A stretch of DNA of 25,704 bases from JBGTBD01 sp041749475 (GTDB lineage Bacteria; Pseudomonadota; Alphaproteobacteria; Rickettsiales; UBA998), in the NCBI GenBank assembly GCA_041749475.1, contig JBGTBD010000072.1:1-25704 (forward strand). The letters run 5' to 3'. The notes beneath the pieces were generated by a model, which saw only the letters and a program-made list of their open reading frames with translations, had not been told where the DNA came from and did not search any database. Positions 23,887 to 25,704 of this stretch are shown piece by piece (position 1 is the stretch's first letter; each line of letters begins with the position of its first letter). A program made the translations under genes and the position numbers.

Positions 23887-24352
23887 ATGCCTGGCACTTT
23901 CGATGGTTTTTTTACTTGTCGGCTGCGCCTCCAAACAAGAAACCTATAAATCATATTATATGAATCATATGCGCATTAGGGATATGGCCAATGATTGCAG
24001 ACGTACGGTAGAGCTTGCTGAGCAAGGCCGTATGGAAGAATCGATCAAAAGTTTCTGTTCTGGCGTTATTCTAGGAATACTTGCTGCAGCCCCTCAAGGT
24101 GAGATGCCGTATGATCCTTCGGATCCCAAAGATGTAATATTACATGATTACCTTGAATCTCGAAGAATCTGCACACCAGAATTCTATAAAGACACATCAT
24201 CCAAAGATAAATCTATCGCACGGCAATTTGTTCTAATGGTTGAAAAGCTTCCAAAAAAAGCAATTGAAGATGTGGACACAGTATATGTTGTTAGTGGCCC
24301 ACTTATGCTGAAGTCTTTTATTCATGATACGTATGCGTGTAATGTAAATTAA
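23861..24352 (+). CDS. Rap1a/Tai-like small lipoprotein
   Basis: 163 residues from ATG 23861 (ATG 23879 is also possible). A lipobox LVGC at about residue 22 follows a hydrophobic stretch, predicting a lipid-anchored envelope protein. The mature part has the cysteine pattern of Rap1a/Tai proteins: DCRRTVEL, FCSGVILGIL, ICTPE, then QFVLMVEKLP, VSGPLMLKSFI and a terminal YAC. Rap1a/Tai members include immunity proteins for type VI amidase effectors, but many stand-alone alphaproteobacterial members have no known role and no effector is adjacent here. The region is markedly more AT-rich than its neighbours. It overlaps the SH3 gene by 26 bases and shares a TTAA stop palindrome with the convergent gene. 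Confidence 0.6.
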   Translation: MRMRSLMSRCLALSMVFLLVGCASKQETYKSYYMNHMRIRDMANDCRRTVELAEQGRMEESIKSFCSGVILGILAAAPQGEMPYDPSDPKDVILHDYLESRRICTPEFYKDTSSKDKSIARQFVLMVEKLPKKAIEDVDTVYVVSGPLMLKSFIHDTYACNVN

Positions 24353-25704
24353 TTCCCCGTCATGATCCTATCGACCAGTTCTTTGACGGTCGGGATATGG
24401 CCGCCGGAATAGAAATCGTCATTGGCGAATTTGTAGGCGTTGTGGCCTGAGAACATGAGTTGTTTTTCAACGGGGGAGCCGAGGATGATGTCCTGCAGGG
24501 TCTTCTGAATGCAGAAACTGCGGGGGTCGGCTTTCTTCCCCGTGGTGTAGTCGCCGTAGTCTTTCCAGTTGGAGAAACGGCAATGGGAGAGGCAGCCCAT
24601 GCACTCGACCTGATCGGTATGGATTTCTGCGCCTTTTTCCGGGGTGACGAAGATGAAGGTATCGTCCGGCGTCTTCATCGCTTCGATATACCCAGCGGCT
24701 TCGTATTGGCGGATTTGCGCGAGGTCGGCGGGGCGGACGTAGTGCGGGCGCTTGCGGGGGCCGAATTCGTATATGGCAGAGAATTCCGCGTCGGCTTCGG
24801 TGCGATATTCCACCTGGCGTTCGCCACGGCTGCGCAGTTCCTTGATGAAATCATTGTTCACGGCAGAGGAATAAAACCCGGTGGGGCTGAAGCGGTTGAG
24901 GAAGACATCGCCTTCTTTCAAGTGCAGGAGGCGTTCTTTCCAGCCTTCGGGGATGGGGCTTTCCTTGGTCAATAACGGGCGCGTGCCGAACTGGAAGGCG
25001 ATGGGGCCGACGGCGGGGTTGTCCAGCCATGACTGCCAATCGCGTAAGTGCCATGCGCCACCCGCCATGATGATGGGGGTGTCATGTAGACCGACTTCGT
25101 TCATGAAAGTGCGGAGTTCGACGATGCGGGGATATGGGTCTTGCGGTATTTTGGGGTCTTCCTCGTTGGAGAGGCCGTTATGGCCACCGGCCAGCCACGG
25201 GTCTTCATAGACGACGCTGCCGAGCCAATCGCTCGTTTTATGATAGGCGCGTTTCCAGAGAGCGCGGAAGGCGCGCATGGAGGAGATGATGGGATGGTAA
25301 TAGACGCCATGCGAAGCGGCGATCTCGCCCAGTTTATATGGCATGCCTGCGCCGCAGGTGACGCCGTGGATCATGCCCTTGGTCTGGCTGAGGACGTTTT
25401 GCAAAATGCGCTCCGCCCCGCCCATTTCCCACAGGACGTTCATATGGATGCGGCCATTGCCGCCGGAGACTTCGTGCGCGATGAGTGCTTGCGTGACGGC
25501 CCCGCGCGTGCTGAGTTCCACCAGTTCTTCATGGCGTTCGCGACGGGTCGTGCCTTTGTAGCTATAGGGAATGACGTTGCCCTCAGTGTCGTAAATCTGG
25601 GCGTTGACGCCGGAGAAGGTTCCCACCGCGCCTGCTGCGGCGAATGCGCCCGCGCTCTGGCCGTTGGTTGCGCCGATGCCTTTGCCGCCTTCGACGATGG
25701 GCAG
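24349..25704 (-). CDS. Nitronate monooxygenase-family protein (5' end outside the window)
   Basis: FMN-dependent TIM-barrel enzyme of the nitronate monooxygenase/2-nitropropane dioxygenase family. 451 residues are visible. The frame continues without a stop past GTG 25626 to the window edge, and the extra codons read family-like (LPIVEGGKGIGATNGQSAG), so the gene is incomplete here. Visible barrel motifs are HMNVLWEMGG, VTCGAGMPYKLGE, PIIMAGGAWHLRDW and VGPIAFQFGTRPLLT. The C-terminal quarter is an extension with four cysteines (ECMGCLSHC at about 24605-24580, then a fourth in SFC near 24512), spaced like a metal or iron-sulfur site. Substrate unknown. It converges on the lipoprotein gene with a 4-base stop overlap. 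Confidence 0.85.
   Translation of the reverse strand: MPIVEGGKGIGATNGQSAGAFAAAGAVGTFSGVNAQIYDTEGNVIPYSYKGTTRRERHEELVELSTRGAVTQALIAHEVSGGNGRIHMNVLWEMGGAERILQNVLSQTKGMIHGVTCGAGMPYKLGEIAASHGVYYHPIISSMRAFRALWKRAYHKTSDWLGSVVYEDPWLAGGHNGLSNEEDPKIPQDPYPRIVELRTFMNEVGLHDTPIIMAGGAWHLRDWQSWLDNPAVGPIAFQFGTRPLLTKESPIPEGWKERLLHLKEGDVFLNRFSPTGFYSSAVNNDFIKELRSRGERQVEYRTEADAEFSAIYEFGPRKRPHYVRPADLAQIRQYEAAGYIEAMKTPDDTFIFVTPEKGAEIHTDQVECMGCLSHCRFSNWKDYGDYTTGKKADPRSFCIQKTLQDIILGSPVEKQLMFSGHNAYKFANDDFYSGGHIPTVKELVDRIMTGN

Noticed and set aside
24460..24975. 171-codon plus-strand frame opposite the nitronate monooxygenase gene
   Set aside because: Antisense of a well-supported minus-strand gene; no recognisable motifs or ribosome site.

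Overview
The window looks like a chromosomal segment of an alphaproteobacterium. The strongest evidence is the gene order dusB-ntrB-ntrC-ntrY-ntrX-trkA, the fused ispDF gene, a PopZ (DUF2497) gene behind a methyltransferase-tolC pair, and the alphaproteobacterial form of NtrX. Coding DNA is moderately GC-rich. A few islands are clearly more AT-rich: positions 1-180, about 15970-16040 and about 23930-24350. I cannot name the genus from the sequence alone.

Layout. Positions 1-400 hold no convincing gene: an AT-rich stretch with a short palindrome is followed by a long inverted repeat. Positions 401-3603 carry central carbon genes (transketolase tkt, then GAPDH gap), separated by a perfect 25-bp inverted repeat of the ATTCCC...GGGAAT type. 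Positions 3730-5485 carry two adjacent, related, unrecognised membrane proteins with histidine-rich tails, followed by a convergent tRNA-Cys. Positions 5759-8543 hold an isoaspartate-methyltransferase-like gene, tolC and popZ. Next come a frameshifted small reading frame on the minus strand, a secreted ankyrin-repeat protein and an orphan 381-residue protein.

Positions 10999-13583 are a minus-strand block: ispDF, a small CsbD-like gene, pgpA and pncC (the CinA C-terminal domain). Positions 13808-23392 are a plus-strand block: dusB, ntrB, an inserted transglutaminase-like cysteine peptidase, ntrC, ntrY, ntrX and trkA. The end of the window has an SH3-domain exported protein translationally coupled to trkA, a small Rap1a/Tai-like lipoprotein, and the 3' part of a convergent nitronate-monooxygenase-family gene that runs off the window.

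How it works together. NtrB/NtrC and NtrY/NtrX are two sensor kinase-regulator pairs for nitrogen and redox/envelope control. TrkA gates potassium uptake. IspDF feeds isoprenoid synthesis and PgpA phosphatidylglycerol synthesis. TolC serves export, and PopZ organises the cell pole. The least explained items are the His-tailed membrane pair (3730-5485), the orphan at 9857-11002, the peptidase placed between ntrB and ntrC, and the broken small gene at 8548-8719. No CRISPR array, prophage, insertion sequence or rRNA was seen.
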